NCBI GenBank assembly: GCA_029378245.1
Contig: JARKIF010000009.1
Span: 310,001 to 374,000, forward strand
Reading direction: 5' to 3'
Length of the DNA stretch: 64,000 nucleotides
Origin: Roridomyces roridus
Taxonomy: Eukaryota; Basidiomycota; Agaricomycetes; Agaricales; Mycenaceae
A program made the position numbers and the translations under genes. Below, piece by piece: positions 34,856 through 46,454 of this stretch. A model generated the notes under the pieces. The model saw nothing but the letters and a program-made list of their open reading frames with translations, made no database searches and was not told where the DNA came from. Numbering within the stretch: the first letter of the stretch is position 1; each line of letters begins with the position of its first letter.

Positions 34856-36172
34856 ATGAGCTACCTGGTGGACTCTGCAAACTTCAATGAGGCCTGGTTC
34901 TTTCTCGAACTTCTGATTGTGCAAACCTGCGTATGTACATTCCATTGCAGCAGGCTGCGAGACTCATTTTCTGTGGGCAGGTCGTCGTATTCCTTTATGG
35001 TTGGTTCCAAATCATCTCACACCAGAGTTCTGCCTGCAGCCCGATTTACTCAGGAATTTACGTGCATTTCTTTGTATCCGCAATCCGCAATCTCTCCCGC
35101 CGAAACAATAGCGGAAGGCTGCCCCTTCTGACGGCGACATGGGTTATGCTCGTGTTGGGAACCGTTCGCCTGTTTCTTCAAATTGGGCAACTGGCGATAT
35201 CAGCGAGATTGCTCCAGAGTGTCGTTACGGATCCAATGGCTTCAAAGCAGCTGCTCGGGTCTATCGAAGCTCTGGTCTTTGTGGCGACGGTCGTCTCTGT
35301 GATAAACAAGTCAGTTGTTCTGCTGAATTGAACGTCCTTGATACTTACTGCATTAGTTTCGTCACTGACCTGGTTTTGGTTGGGCCAACTCTGGTGTTCT
35401 GCATATCATCAACTGACCGAGAACTTGCCAGCTGTTTCGTTGCTATGCGATATGGGAGTTCCGGAAGGAGATCGTTGCGGGGCCTGCGGTTCTTGTTGTG
35501 GCATCTCTCAGTGCGCTGCCGTTTGTGTATTTCTCACCCACCCTAATTTTCGTCAGTCGTCGGTATGAGCTTGATGATCCAGTCGCGGAGTAGTATTTCA
35601 GGGAGAGTGATATTTATTTGTGCCGCGATCACGAATTTGGTACTGGCGGCCCTGACTGGTGCGTGGATATAACCACTTCTCTTGTGAATTTATCGGCTAA
35701 ATGCAACCAGCCGGTCGTTTATGGTCTATCCAACGAAAAACGACAGGTCTCGGCCACGATTTTGGGAGGCGCATCAGTCGGGCTCTCGAAATTGTGTACG
35801 TCGAAGTGGGCCCTCATTAACACTCATTATCATTCTGAACCACGTTCATTTTCGCAGCGTTGAATCTGCGGCGATCTACTGTATCACTGTCACAATTTTA
35901 GCAGCTACTGCTGGCTTCCATGAAGGGGGCGGGGTGGTAGTCTACCAGATCACGAGTGGGATCTCCTCACAAGTTATGGTCAGTTTGAACCTCCCAGTGT
36001 GCCAGCAAATGTGATTTTAGTTATCTAGAATCTCCTCCCGACTTTGGCTCTGGTACGAGGAACGCGCCGAGAAACCGACCGGATAAACTCCCCGGAAAAT
36101 GTTTTAGTCTCCGGAGAAAGAGACGTCAACCGGCCAGGTTTGGTTGCAACTTGTCGGGTATCGGAGAAGTAG
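34856..36172 (+). CDS. seven-helix membrane protein, family A copy 3 (intact)
   Basis: Nine exons (introns 34931-34980, 35000-35053, 35310-35356, 35379-35431, 35511-35556, 35659-35710, 35796-35857, 35979-36028) encode 300 residues. Helices: IYVHFFVSAIRNLSRR, PLLTATWVMLVLGTVRLFL, FVTDLVLLFRCYAIWEFRKE, GPAVLVVASLIVGMSLMI, VIFICAAITNLVLAALT, ESAAIYCITVTILAATA and QVMNLLPTLALVRGT. The polar C-terminus differs from the neighbours. Intron positions equal those of copies 2 and 4, so the copies arose by tandem duplication. Predicted integral membrane protein; no ligand, enzyme motif or partner can be named. Confidence 0.88.
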
Positions 36173-37023
36173 TCGACTCGCAGGAAAGAAGTCTGTACTG
36201 TATACATGTTTAACGGAATTTACCCAGGGATTCTTCTCTCTTCCAATTTAATGGGCACCAGAAGCAGCGACGCCCTCCGAACCAACTCTGAAACCAGAAG
36301 ATTCCATCACGAAGTTGAACGATTCGGATATTGGTGGCAGTGTTCCGATGATCTCCGCTTCTCACCCAGAGCCTTCACTCTCGATTTCCTGTCTAATCCT
36401 GGGACCGCGCCATGACTGCATGGAGGACAGCATTCAACTCACTGCGGCGCCACCTGAAGATTCCCAACTGTCAAAGTCATTGCGCCTCATTCGTGGCTGA
36501 GTGCGGCCCCCGAGGTTGCCGGGCTACCGTGCATTGATTACTTGACCTCCCGTATTCTCTGGAAGACCGACGAGCACTGGCGCTCCGGCCAGTCGGAAGC
36601 TTCCCGAGAACGTCTCTCTCTCTCTGCACCGGGGAACCAATTTCAGCTGCTTCGAAGGCGAGGACGTCGAGCGAAGACACTGGGCGGGTGACAATAGCAA
36701 CGAGACGGGCGGAAGCAGCAAGGGCACTGGGCGGGTCTGACAGTTGCGGCAGTGGCGAGGTCATCTCAGGCAAAGACGGGCCGACGGTTGGCCGACGGCG
36801 CAGGCGTCAAGGCGAGGACCGCGACGTGGGAGCACGCAATGAGCACGACAGTCTACAACAGTCGATCAGAATCGCCCTTCCAGCATCCCGTATCCTTGAT
36901 TTCCTCCCAAGACTTTTCCCGCTTTCACATTATCAGTCCCGCCAGCGACGACCATCACCGTCGAGATACCCAGTTTATAATGAACGAAGGAATCGTGCTC
37001 ATGTCGTCCACTCTCTTGGACTC
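36173..37023. other. intergenic, duplicated 3' flank
   Basis: From about 36330 to 36700 this region is similar to the 3' flank of copy 4 (38505-38830), including a short frame beginning MEDSIQLTAAPPEDS here and MEDRLHLTAPPPGDS at 38599. The duplication unit therefore included downstream DNA. Here the frame is broken; in the second copy it is longer but its splicing is unclear. Confidence 0.5.
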
Positions 37024-38355
37024 ATGCGCTATCTGGTGGACTCTACTAGCTTTAATGAAGCCTGGTTCCAACTCGAACTTCTGATTATTGAAACATGTGT
37101 ATGCACATTTCATTTGGAACTGCCTGCCCGGGACTCATTTTCAGAGGGCAGTTGGTCGTATTCCTTTACGGTTGGTACCAAATTATCTTACAACAGCATC
37201 TGGCTGATTTTCTTAGGGATTTATGTGCATTTCTTTATATCCGGCATCCGCAATCTGTCGTGCCGAAACAATAGCGGAAGGCTTCCCCTGCTGACGGCGA
37301 CATGGGTTATGCTCGTGTTTGGAACTGCTCGACTGGTTCTTCAAATTGGACAACTGGTGATATCAGCGAGACTGCTCCAGAAAGTTGTTACGGATCCAAT
37401 CGGTTCAAAGAAGTTGGTGGGATCGCTCGAAACTCTGGTCTTTGTGGAAACGGTGGTGTCTGTGGTAAACAAGTCAGTTTCTCTGCTGAATAACCCGTTC
37501 TTGGCACTAAAAGCAAGCATTAGTTTCTTCACTGACCTGGTTTTGGTTGGGCCAATTTTAGCGTTCTGCATCTCCTCAACTGATCCAGAAAACAGTTGTT
37601 TCGTTGCTACACAATATGGGGGTTCCGGAAGAAGATCGTCGCGGGGCCTGCTGTTCTTGTTCTGGCAACTCTCAGTGCGTTGCCTCTCTTTGTGTGTTTC
37701 TTCACTCACAATTTTGGTCAGTCGTCAGTATGAGCTTGGTGATCAAGTCGCAGAGCAGTGTTCTCCCAGGAATAATGATATTCATTTGTGCCGCAATCAC
37801 GAATTTGGTACTGGCCGCCCTGACTGGTGTGTTGATACAACCACTTCTCTTGGGAATTCCAATGCAAAATTCGACCAGCTGGTCGGTTATGGTCCACTCA
37901 ACGAAAGACAACAAGCCTTGGCGACGATTTTCCGAGGCGCATCACTCGGGCTCTCGAAATTGTGTACGTACAAATGGGTCCTCATTCCTTGCCATTCACA
38001 GTCATCTAGGCAGCGTCGAATCTGCGGCAATCTATTGCATTACTGCCACGATTTTAGCAGTTACTGTCGGGAGCGGGAATCGGAGCGAGGTGATAATATA
38101 CCAGATTACGGGCGCCATCTCCTCGCAAATTGTGGTCAGTTTCACGCTCGCAGATGATGCGCGGACATTGAAGCTGAGTCTGACTTTACTTAGAATCTCG
38201 TCCCGACTTTGGCTCTCGTGCGAGGGACGCGAGAAACTGACCGCATACGCTCCTCGGGAAATGGTTTGGTTTCCAGAGATCTGGAAAGGGCGGGCATTCG
38301 GTCAGGTTTGGTTGCAAGTCGGGAATCGGAAACAATGAAAGAAGTGGACTCGTAG
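37024..38355 (+). CDS. seven-helix membrane protein, family A copy 4 (intact)
   Basis: Nine exons (introns 37099-37151, 37171-37216, 37473-37523, 37546-37595, 37675-37721, 37827-37878, 37964-38013, 38135-38193) encode 307 residues. Start MRYLVDSTSFNEAW aligns with MSYLVDS of copies 2 and 3. Helix 4 ends FFTDLVLLFRCYTIWGFRKK; others are LIVSMSLVIK, ICAAITNLVLAALT and YCITATILAVTVGSG. The charged tail (about 60 residues) carries Arg/Ser-rich sequence that could be cytoplasmic. Closest to copy 2 in coding and promoter sequence. Confidence 0.88.
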
Positions 38356-38598
38356 GAACGATGGCTGTATTGTACACTGGCAGTGTATTACATGTTTTAC
38401 GGAAATTACAAAGGGATGGTTCGGTTGATGAACCTTGTCCCTACATTGGCAAACTTCCAATTCCGAACGGTCAGTTGCACGAGGAAGGAGGGCATTCGTG
38501 GCAGTGTTAGCGTTCCGGCGATCTCCGCTTCTCATCCAGAGCCTTCACTGTCAATTTCCTGTTCTACCCTACGACTGCGCTCTGGTGACACCTAGTGC

Positions 38599-38938
38599 AT
38601 GGAGGACCGCCTTCACTTAACTGCGCCGCCACCTGGAGATTCGACGGGGCTTGAGACACAGTCGCCGCACTTGGCCGACGATACTCATACATCAACAGTC
38701 AAAGTCATTTGTGGCTGCGGTCTCTGTTGCCGTTGCGACATACTTAATGTTGCTGATTACTTTACCTTCCGTACTCTCTGGAGGACCGAGGTGCGCTTGG
38801 ACTCCAGCCGGGTCGAAGGAGGTTTTCCTCGAGAGGGCGACCCAGGATTCGAAGGAGGTTTTCAAGAGCCTAGGAAAGTCTCTCTGGTCTGGACGACCGG
38901 GAAAGATGTACCCACAAAAAGACACTCAGTCTCCGTAA
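38599..38938 (+). other. possible small membrane protein gene or remnant
   Basis: An ATG frame (MEDRLHLTAPPPGDSTG...) is followed, in another frame, by a hydrophobic segment (AVSVAVATYLMLLITLP) and a polar tail ending at 38938. No convincing intron joins the frames. The first part is duplicated after copy 3 (36418). It may be a decayed gene that travelled with the family A duplications. Confidence 0.3.
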
Positions 38939-39054
38939 CATACTCCGAACCGCCTCACATCGCATCACCATCCGTGATCCAGACTATAAACGGGCCTAGC
39001 TGCGAACGCTCGACATAACTTCCCCCCGGCTCTCTAGATCTCATCACCACACAA

Positions 39055-40433
39055 ATGAAGTACAGGGTCGACTCTGCGAGCTTCGACGCAAGTTGGGAAG
39101 CTGTGGGACTTGGGCTGATCCAAACATGCGTATGTCGTCTGCCACAATTGCTCGTCCGTAAATTTTACATTTTTACTCTGGATAAGGTGATGCTGTTCCT
39201 CTATGGTGAGACTCAGTCTTTTTCTCCAACTGGTCATACCCATCGGCAACACAGGAATCTACGTTCACTTTTTCATATCTGCAATCCGCAACCTATCTCG
39301 CCGCGAGATGAGCGGGAAACTCCCGTTGCTGGTGGCGACGTGGACCATGTTCCTGTTTGGCACGAGTCAGACTTTGCTGGAGCTTGCCGAGACAGCCATA
39401 TCATATGTGTTTCTCAGACAATTGGTAAAAGACGGCACGAGTGTCAATGTCGATGGTCCTACTGTTGTTGCCGAGTCGATATCGGCTGGGTTGACGGAGG
39501 CGCTGGATGCAGTGAATAACACCCAGATGCGTGTCTTTGCTATTAACAAGTAGGTTCCTGCATCTTTTCTGTCTTCTTGAACTGACCAATTTCGAGTTTA
39601 TTGACCGATTCCTTCCTCGTGAGTCGGATTCCACGGCGGAGATGTTGGACTCACCTTTCGCCTCCAGCTCTATCGCTGCTACTTGATATGGAACCGCCAC
39701 TATATTGTTACCATTTTACCAGTCCTTCTGATGATATCTGGTTTCGGTGAGCCCTATTCCCCTTCACAGTTACGCCAACTGCATGTTCCCCAGTGTTGTC
39801 GCAAACACCATCCGTTCCTCTAAACGCGACAATTCTGGAGCTCGAACTCGTATACAACACGGCCACTGCGATAAGTATCCTGTTGAGTGGTCTCACAGGC
39901 GAGTTGGCTTGGCCCAGGCTCTTTCGGGTTCAAACACTGAATGGATTGCAGCTGGTCGAATTTGGTGGAAGCAACGGGAGGCTGCACATCTTGTGCCTTC
40001 AACCGACATGCTCAGGAAGCGATACACCAACGCCACGATGCTCATGTAGGTCTAGCGCTGTTGGAGCGAGTGCGATTCTGACCTGTGGTTTAGAATCGAG
40101 TCCGGTGTTCTGTACTGCATATGCTCAATATGCCTGGCCATAAGTGCGCCCTTTAGTTTTAGATCCGGGCCTGGTGCGGGGGTCTACTATATTACACTGA
40201 GTATTTCGTTTCTGGCCATCGTGAGTGAACAGCTTGATTCCATCGCGCATCTCTCATCATCCTTTGGACAGAATATGATACCGACACTGGCCCTCATGCG
40301 GGGAACGAGAGAGTCGGATGCACTACCACCACCAAGTTCCGTGGCACCGCTGAGGAGGATTTTCAATTTCCGGGCCCGAGAAGACCCAGAGGTTGAAAAG
40401 TCGGAGGTGGTTTACATCACCGAAGATGTGTAG
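39055..40433 (+). CDS. seven-helix membrane protein, family A copy 5 (divergent)
   Basis: Nine exons (introns 39130-39186, 39206-39254, 39550-39596, 39619-39667, 39747-39793, 39899-39951, 40046-40093, 40221-40271) encode 325 residues. Same intron layout as copies 2-4 but clearly diverged: IYVHFFISAIRNLSRR is kept, helix 4 ends LLTDSFLLYRCYLIWNRHY, and the loop before it is longer. Intron 39899-39951 begins GC rather than GT; removing it restores the conserved GRIWW motif seen in the A1 protein. The C-terminus (NMIPTLALMRGTRES...) is long and acidic. No function known. Confidence 0.87.
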
Positions 40434-40767
40434 GAGCTCCATGTTTAGAATCAGATCTTCCCTGTTCTTGAGATGTGTGCAGATATAAGTATCGACGTTG
40501 GTGTCGCTCTGATGACAAAAAAAACTCGGGCATGGTGTGGCATTTTTTTCGGTCTTTCCCGATTTGGTACCTGCGGGAATTACGCCACGGGATATTGGCT
40601 GTTGACGGTCGTTGCTCCTCGTCTTCGTCAGCGACGTGCTACCCGCATTTTACCCCATCCTCGCCGCCATGCTCATCCCACTGCTCTGATTCGACCGAGG
40701 AGGTGCTTTGTTACCATCGTATTCGGATCACACACATCCGACCACGACCCCAGCGACGACGACGACG

Positions 40768-42630
40768 ATGCCCAGCACCAAGAACGAGAGAGAAACCAGC
40801 GTGCCTTTACCACCCCCCGAGGCCTCCGCGTACGAGAAACAGCCGGGCAGCACTCGCAACGACCTTCTCAAAGCATCAGATTCAAAACCACCCAGCGCCG
40901 TCAAGCGTGCTCCATCTCAATCCGCGCCCAGTACGCCTGCCGCAGCCCCTCGTACTCCCTCACGGGCACCCTCCCGTGCGGCCTCCATCGCCTCGGAAGC
41001 CTCCTCGCAGGCCCCATCTTCCCATCAGCCCCACAAGTTCCAGCTCAAAGACCTCCTCGGCAGTGGACCGAAACTCTCCCGAAGGAGTAGCGCCCGCAGT
41101 GCGAGCTCGAGGCATAGCCTCGACAGCGAGAGTGAGCAGGGACATGGTGGCGGTCACTCCAAGGCCAAGAGCGCCAAGGGCAGTAAAGCCGGTGGCAGCC
41201 AGGCGGGCGACTCTGTCGGGTCCTTGTCGCAAAAGTATGGAATCTGCCAAAAGGTGGCCATCGGCAAGGGCGCCACGTCTGTTGTCCGCCTTGCGCACAA
41301 GTGGGATCGGAACGATGGGGAGAAGATGTACGCCGTCAAGGAGTTTCGGAAACGGCGTCGCAATGAGACGGAGAAGGAGTATGTCAAGAAGCTCACGGCC
41401 GAGTTTTGCATTAGGTGTGTGCTGCTTGCTACTGCCTGCGTCGTCTTTTTGCTCACCCTACTCAGCTCGACGCTGCATCACATCAACGTTGTCGAGACAG
41501 TCGATTTGGTCCAGGACGAGCAGGGGAGATGGTGTGAAGTCATGGAGGTCTGTCTTGTTCTCTTTTTCATCTCCTTTATCGCCTTCATCGCCTCCTCCGT
41601 TCCATTGCTTTGTCCCGGTCGCCGGCGGTATCCACATGTACACCAGTGGCGGCATTTTCGCCGTTCGGTCCTGACCGGGCACCCATCTTTCCTGTGACGC
41701 GGCTGACGCATCCCTTTCCCGCAGTTCTGTCCGGGTGGCGACCTTTACGCGGCGATCAAGAAGGGTGGCATGTCCCCCAGTGAGGTGGGTACCTTTCTCA
41801 TGTCTGCTACGCTCCCCTAACGAGACGCCCAGGTCGAATGCTGTTTCAAGCAAATCCTCTTGGGTGTCGGCTACCTTCACTCCCAGGGCGTCGCGCACCG
41901 TGACCTCAAGCCCGAGAACTTGTTTTTCGACACAACCGGGCATCTCAAGGCCCGTCTTGCCCGCTTCCCTTGGTCCTCTGCCGCTCATATCTCGTTCAGA
42001 TCGGCGACTACGGTGCATCGACCGTGTACCGTCTTCCCTGGGAAGCGACGATCCACATGTCCACCGGGCTTTGCGGGAGCGAGCCCTACATAGCACCGGA
42101 GCAGTTCCTCGGGAAGCGTCAGTATCCTTTTTCCTGTCGCTTTGCCAAATGACCCCAAACCTGCTGCAGCCTACGACGCGCGTCTCGTTGACATCTGGGC
42201 ATGTGGGATCGTGTACTACTGCCTGCACTTCCAGGAGCTCCCCTGGCGCGCCGCCCAGACGTCAGATCAGCTCTATGCTGCCTACGCGTCAGCTGCTGCT
42301 TCCACACCTGCACCTGCGCTTGCCGCCGCGCCTCCCACGCCGAATCCAAACGCCCCGCCAGTCGTGGATCGAGACAAGCATCATACGAATAACGCGATGG
42401 TCTTCCCGCCGATGATCAGCAATCTGTCGCCTCGTGCGTGTCGGCCGCTGATACGGAGGATGCTGGAGCCGGATCCCAAGTTGCGTGCTGGGATTGAGGA
42501 GGTGCTTGGCAGTGCGTGGGTCAAGACTGTAGAGGTCTGTTGGGAGGTCGGCGAGGGTGCGAAGCATGTGCATGTGAATGCTCGGTCGGTGGCTGCAGGT
42601 GTGTTGGGTGAGACGAGGGAGCGGTCTTAG
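40768..42630 (+). CDS. serine/threonine protein kinase, Hal4/Hal5 (Sat4-like) family
   Basis: Six exons (introns 41415-41465, 41548-41724, 41785-41832, 41950-41999, 42118-42169) give 494 residues. The first 150 residues are Ser/Pro-rich and probably disordered. Kinase motifs follow: glycine loop [16 protein letters not shown]-type AVKEF, then [22 protein letters not shown], catalytic loop HRDLKPENL, activation segment starting [16 protein letters not shown], and [10 protein letters not shown]. The [19 protein letters not shown] stretch is typical of the Hal4/Hal5 group, which regulates plasma membrane transporters and cation homeostasis in yeast. Two oddities: DYG replaces DFG, and intron 41950-41999 has a GC donor (AAG|gcccgt); it must be removed to keep the frame. 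The ATG at 40768 is chosen as the first in frame. Confidence 0.9.
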
Positions 42631-43288
42631 TGTGCTCTCGATATTTAATGCTGTCTTGTTCTCTTCTCGTTTCTTTTTCTTTTCGTACCTTTCTTCTCGA
42701 CTAGTTACTTAGTTATACGTAGTTCGGCTAGGCTATAGGTATCCTGTGCATAGTTAGTTAGTTGTCGTGTGGGGAAGAATGAAAACATGGATAGAAGTAA
42801 ACTCGGGTGCAATGATTTCTGCTTTCTCTTTCATGTGCTCCTGCGTCTGCGTTCTATGCCAGTGCAGCTAACCTCTTCCATTTCTGTTCGATTCTCGACC
42901 TACCTCGGATCTCCGGCTGCTGAATCTGTCTTACTCCCGTGGCACTGGGCGCTGGCGACGGAAACGGTACTATACGGGTCCAGGGTCTTTCTGCCAATTG
43001 GCGCGCGCCTAGAGCAGGCTTCGTTTCACATCTCCCTTTCGCAAGTATCAAGGCCATTTTTCTCACTGACTCCTTCGAATGAGGCGATGTCCAGGACGAC
43101 GAGCTCCGAGTCGCCACTTGCAAGTTGACAATATGTCGGGAAGCCCAGTTGGTGAGGCTGGGTGCCGACATCCCGCTCGGCGTCAAGGTTGGCGCCCTAC
43201 AGCAGATTTTTGGAACAGATGCATAAATTACCTGGGTCCTTCCCTCTTCCATAAAGGCTCCGCGCTCGTCCACTGCTGCACCTACTTC

Positions 43289-45441
43289 ATGGAGGGTCAA
43301 TCCTTTTTGCACGCCAACGAAAAACTGCCTATGAAGGCCCCAGGGGATTTCTTCTCCCACTTCAATAGGAGAAATACTAGGTGTGTCCAGTCGCCTATCA
43401 GGTCTTGGAAGGGTGACCGACCTCTGGTAGGCGTATCATCAGGCCCCTTATAATTATCTTGGGGCAACTGGTCTTTGTCGCTCTCGCCCTGGGGTTCCTC
43501 TCGGCCATACACACACGGGGTCATATCCTTCCCTACAGAGTCACTGAATTGATCCTCCTGTACCCACAGTCTAAGACCTATGTGGTCACATTCATATCCC
43601 ACCTGCTCGCCTTGGCATCCTCCTAGTGCGTGCTGGTCATCATTTTTCTCTTTCCCTATTCATGCGTCGCAGCCTGTTCTCCAAGGCAGTGTTATATCTA
43701 ATGCAGGTCTATCTGGAACAACCATTGTCGGTCCCAGTCATCGGGTTTTGGGTCTCTCTTTCAAAGAGGGATCTGATCTTCGAACGGCGACAGGCCATGT
43801 GGCTTCTGGCTTGCGCTGTCATTTTCCTTGCGGCTACGAATCTGACGGCGAGTTGGACCTCGCTTTTAACGCCCACGACCATCGTTATACACACTGCGCT
43901 CCGCGGCAGCGAGATAGACCTCTCCAGCCCCGTCTTTAATGATCTAGACCAGTTCAACGAGATCTGGAATGGGACTAATGGCATCGCGATTTGGCGTACG
44001 TTCAAATACCTCAGCTGTCGGCGCATTCCTGACGAAATGCAGTGAATTCCACCTTGCCTTCCGTTACGAGCAACAGCGGCGCAGTCAGCGCCGATTCCGA
44101 TATTGGTCACACTTCGGTTCTCGATTTCGCCGGCTGGATTTATTTTGGCACCACCGGAGGCATTGCACCCATCGACTTCGGTACCCCACATTCAACCTGG
44201 CTCTCCACGTCCAACATCGAGCCCCTGCCGGCGATCGGTAGTGATTTTAATATCTCCATGATTCAACAAGGACTCGTCGCCGATGTGTCTTGCGAGTACC
44301 AGCAGCTTGACGAAACCACCAACCCACCGCTCACCCGCAAGATAACTCCTCTCAACGTCACCGCGGTAAGCGGTTGGGAGTTGTCGTATAATCTCGTCTC
44401 GATAGCTTCCGTGTGTCCGGACGGCGAAACAGGTATTCGTGGTTCAAACTTTCTTTGGATTTTATGCTTACTCTATTCAGTGAGCACGGCCATGATGACC
44501 GCTTCACCCACGTACGATACGATAGGCGCCCTCAGTTGCACCCGCGACGCTGATTTCAATACTACAAGTTACTGTACGAAGGACGGTTTCTTCGAATTGT
44601 AGCCAACTAACTGACCTGATTCCAGCTTTAATCATTGACTTGTTGGGAAAATATGGCAATAACTCGATGGTCTGCACCGTGACCCCCCAAACAACCAACT
44701 TGCTCGTCACCTACGACCTGACGGACGGATACGTCTTCATAAACCAGGACGGTATGCCGGAGGATCCTCAAGTTGAGCCTGCGCTCCCGGGCGTTTCGTA
44801 CGCCGCCATGTATGCCATCGAGGGCGCGTTCAACTACGGGCAGACCACATTCGGGAATGTTATCGGCGATGCTCTCTTCGTTGACTTTAACAGCGAAGAT
44901 GTGACCGAGCCTGAGGTGGATACTCTTCAGCTCATGGCGAGTCAACTTCAAACACGCTTCTATGGCCTTTACTAATGAACTGCAGGAATCATACCTCCGG
45001 GGCGTGGTTTCCTTCACAGGCACAGCTATGAAAATCCGGCTCGCCGGCAAGAACGGGACTTTTATCAACACGACCGACGGTCCCCCGTCCGACTTGGTGC
45101 GGAGCATCACAGGCATTGCGCGTACGACCTCGGTTGGATGGCAGTATCGCGAAGGCGCAAAAAACTACCTGATGCTGCTCCCGATCTTGTTCATCGCCTT
45201 TGCGTCCATCGCTCTCGTCGTCTTTGCCGAGTGTAAGAGCGGATTCAAGGGGATTCCGTTGGAACATGCGGAGTTTGACCCGGGGGATATGTTGCACTTG
45301 ATGGCCGCAGCGTCGGCTGGGGGAATGCCTGATGCATTCAATGGACTGTCAGAAGAGGACATCAAGAAAGGGAAGGAGAAACGGTTGCGACTGGGACATG
45401 TTGATGGAAGAATTGGGTTCTGCGATGTGCACGCCGGCTGA
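43289..45441 (+). CDS. membrane protein with large ectodomain, family B copy 1
   Basis: Introns 43381-43430, 43626-43672, 43996-44042, 44433-44480, probably 44586-44625, and 44880-44985 give a closed 604-residue frame. Near the N-terminus are several helices (IIILGQLVFVALALGFL, AVLYLMQVYL, FWVSLSKRDLIFERRQ, LACAVIFLAATNL). A domain of about 400 residues follows with conserved Cys and N-glycosylation sites (NGTNG, NVTA), then a C-terminal helix (YLMLLPILFIAFASIALVVF) and a conserved tail (SAGGMPDAFNGLSEEDIK, VDGRIGFCDVHAG). The intron at 44586-44625 is absent from copies 2 and 3; without it the frame breaks. Family of unknown function, seen in basidiomycetes. Confidence 0.7.
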
Positions 45442-45825
45442 TATTCTATGCTGCGGATTAGTTTTGGTACCATAGCCTCTGCCCTTGTTTCTAATATCTG
45501 TGCTATTCCTGCATTTGCCCAAGCATCCCACGAGTCTGGCAAGCAAATACTTGAGAGCTCAAAGTTTGCTTTGAGTATCTTATCGTAGAAGAAGCTGGAA
45601 TAGTACTTGGTTCGGATGGCCGTTTGGATAGGTCGGGCGACATGGTGATCGAGAAGGAAGCGCGATTTTGGATCATAAACATCATGATGCTCGACCTTCT
45701 CCGTGTCGCTGAGCGCTGCTTTCCGAAGCTCTCAAGCCATGGAGTACATTCAAAATCATCCTAGCTACAAAAAACGTATATCGCATGTAGTCCATGGCAG
45801 CATAACAAGTACGCAAGTCAAAAGT

Positions 45826-46454
45826 TTATGATAAACCAAAGACGACAACAACAAGGCTCAAAGCAAGTAGCCCAGACCCACGCGATCGCACTGCGGGATT
45901 AGACTGTGTACTGGATCCGGTGGGACTGGGCATGATCTTTTGGGAGGATATCGTCACCGTCGAATCCGGTGCGATGATTTTGTTATTGCATTCGTCGACG
46001 ATGTCTGGTGAACACTGAGTAAGCAGTGGATGTGAGAAAGATATGCCGACCATCAAGCAACTGCTGCATCACCGCTTCTTGGGTCGCATTCACCGCTTGG
46101 CAGTTGAAGCAGCTTTCGATGATATCGAAATTTGTCGGTGTGCATTCACAGTAGATGTACGTGATGTCAAAGACGCCAACGGTGTTGCATTGCTAAAAAC
46201 GATGCAGGCAATCTCAATCAGCAATAGCTTCGAGAGATTGAGATTGAGATGAGTACGAACGGTGTTCATCACATTATACGCATCGCATTGCGTCTGGCAT
46301 TGTGGGAGGACTTGAGCTTGGGAAAGATTGCCCACGCCTGACGTCAGGATGAAACACTGCTCTGCGCGACGAGAAAACGAGGCGTACGCAGTTGGGCGGA
46401 GACATTTGTTGTGAAGAGTGACAATAAGACGAGGGAGAGCACGAGGAATGCCAT
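45826..46454 (-). CDS. secreted Cys-rich, probably GPI-anchored protein
   Basis: Minus strand. Signal peptide MAFLVLSLVLLSLFTTNVSA, then a core with nine cysteines (QCFILTSG, CQTQCDAYN, QCNTVGVF, YCECTPTNF, CFNCQAVNA, CSPDIVDEC), a Ser/Thr-rich linker (STVTISSQKIMPSPTGSSTQ) and a hydrophobic C-terminus (LLALSLVVVVFGLS) that fits a GPI-anchor signal. Introns (genomic) 46015-46072, 46193-46260 and a very short one of 26 nt just after the signal peptide close the frame at 158 residues. The 26-nt intron is unusually small, so the splice there is uncertain. Likely cell-surface protein; it resembles CFEM-type proteins only in general layout. Confidence 0.7.

Noticed and set aside
38599..38938. Intact small membrane protein gene after family A copy 4
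   Set aside because: The ATG frame and the hydrophobic frame cannot be joined by a proper donor, so it is listed only as a possible remnant.
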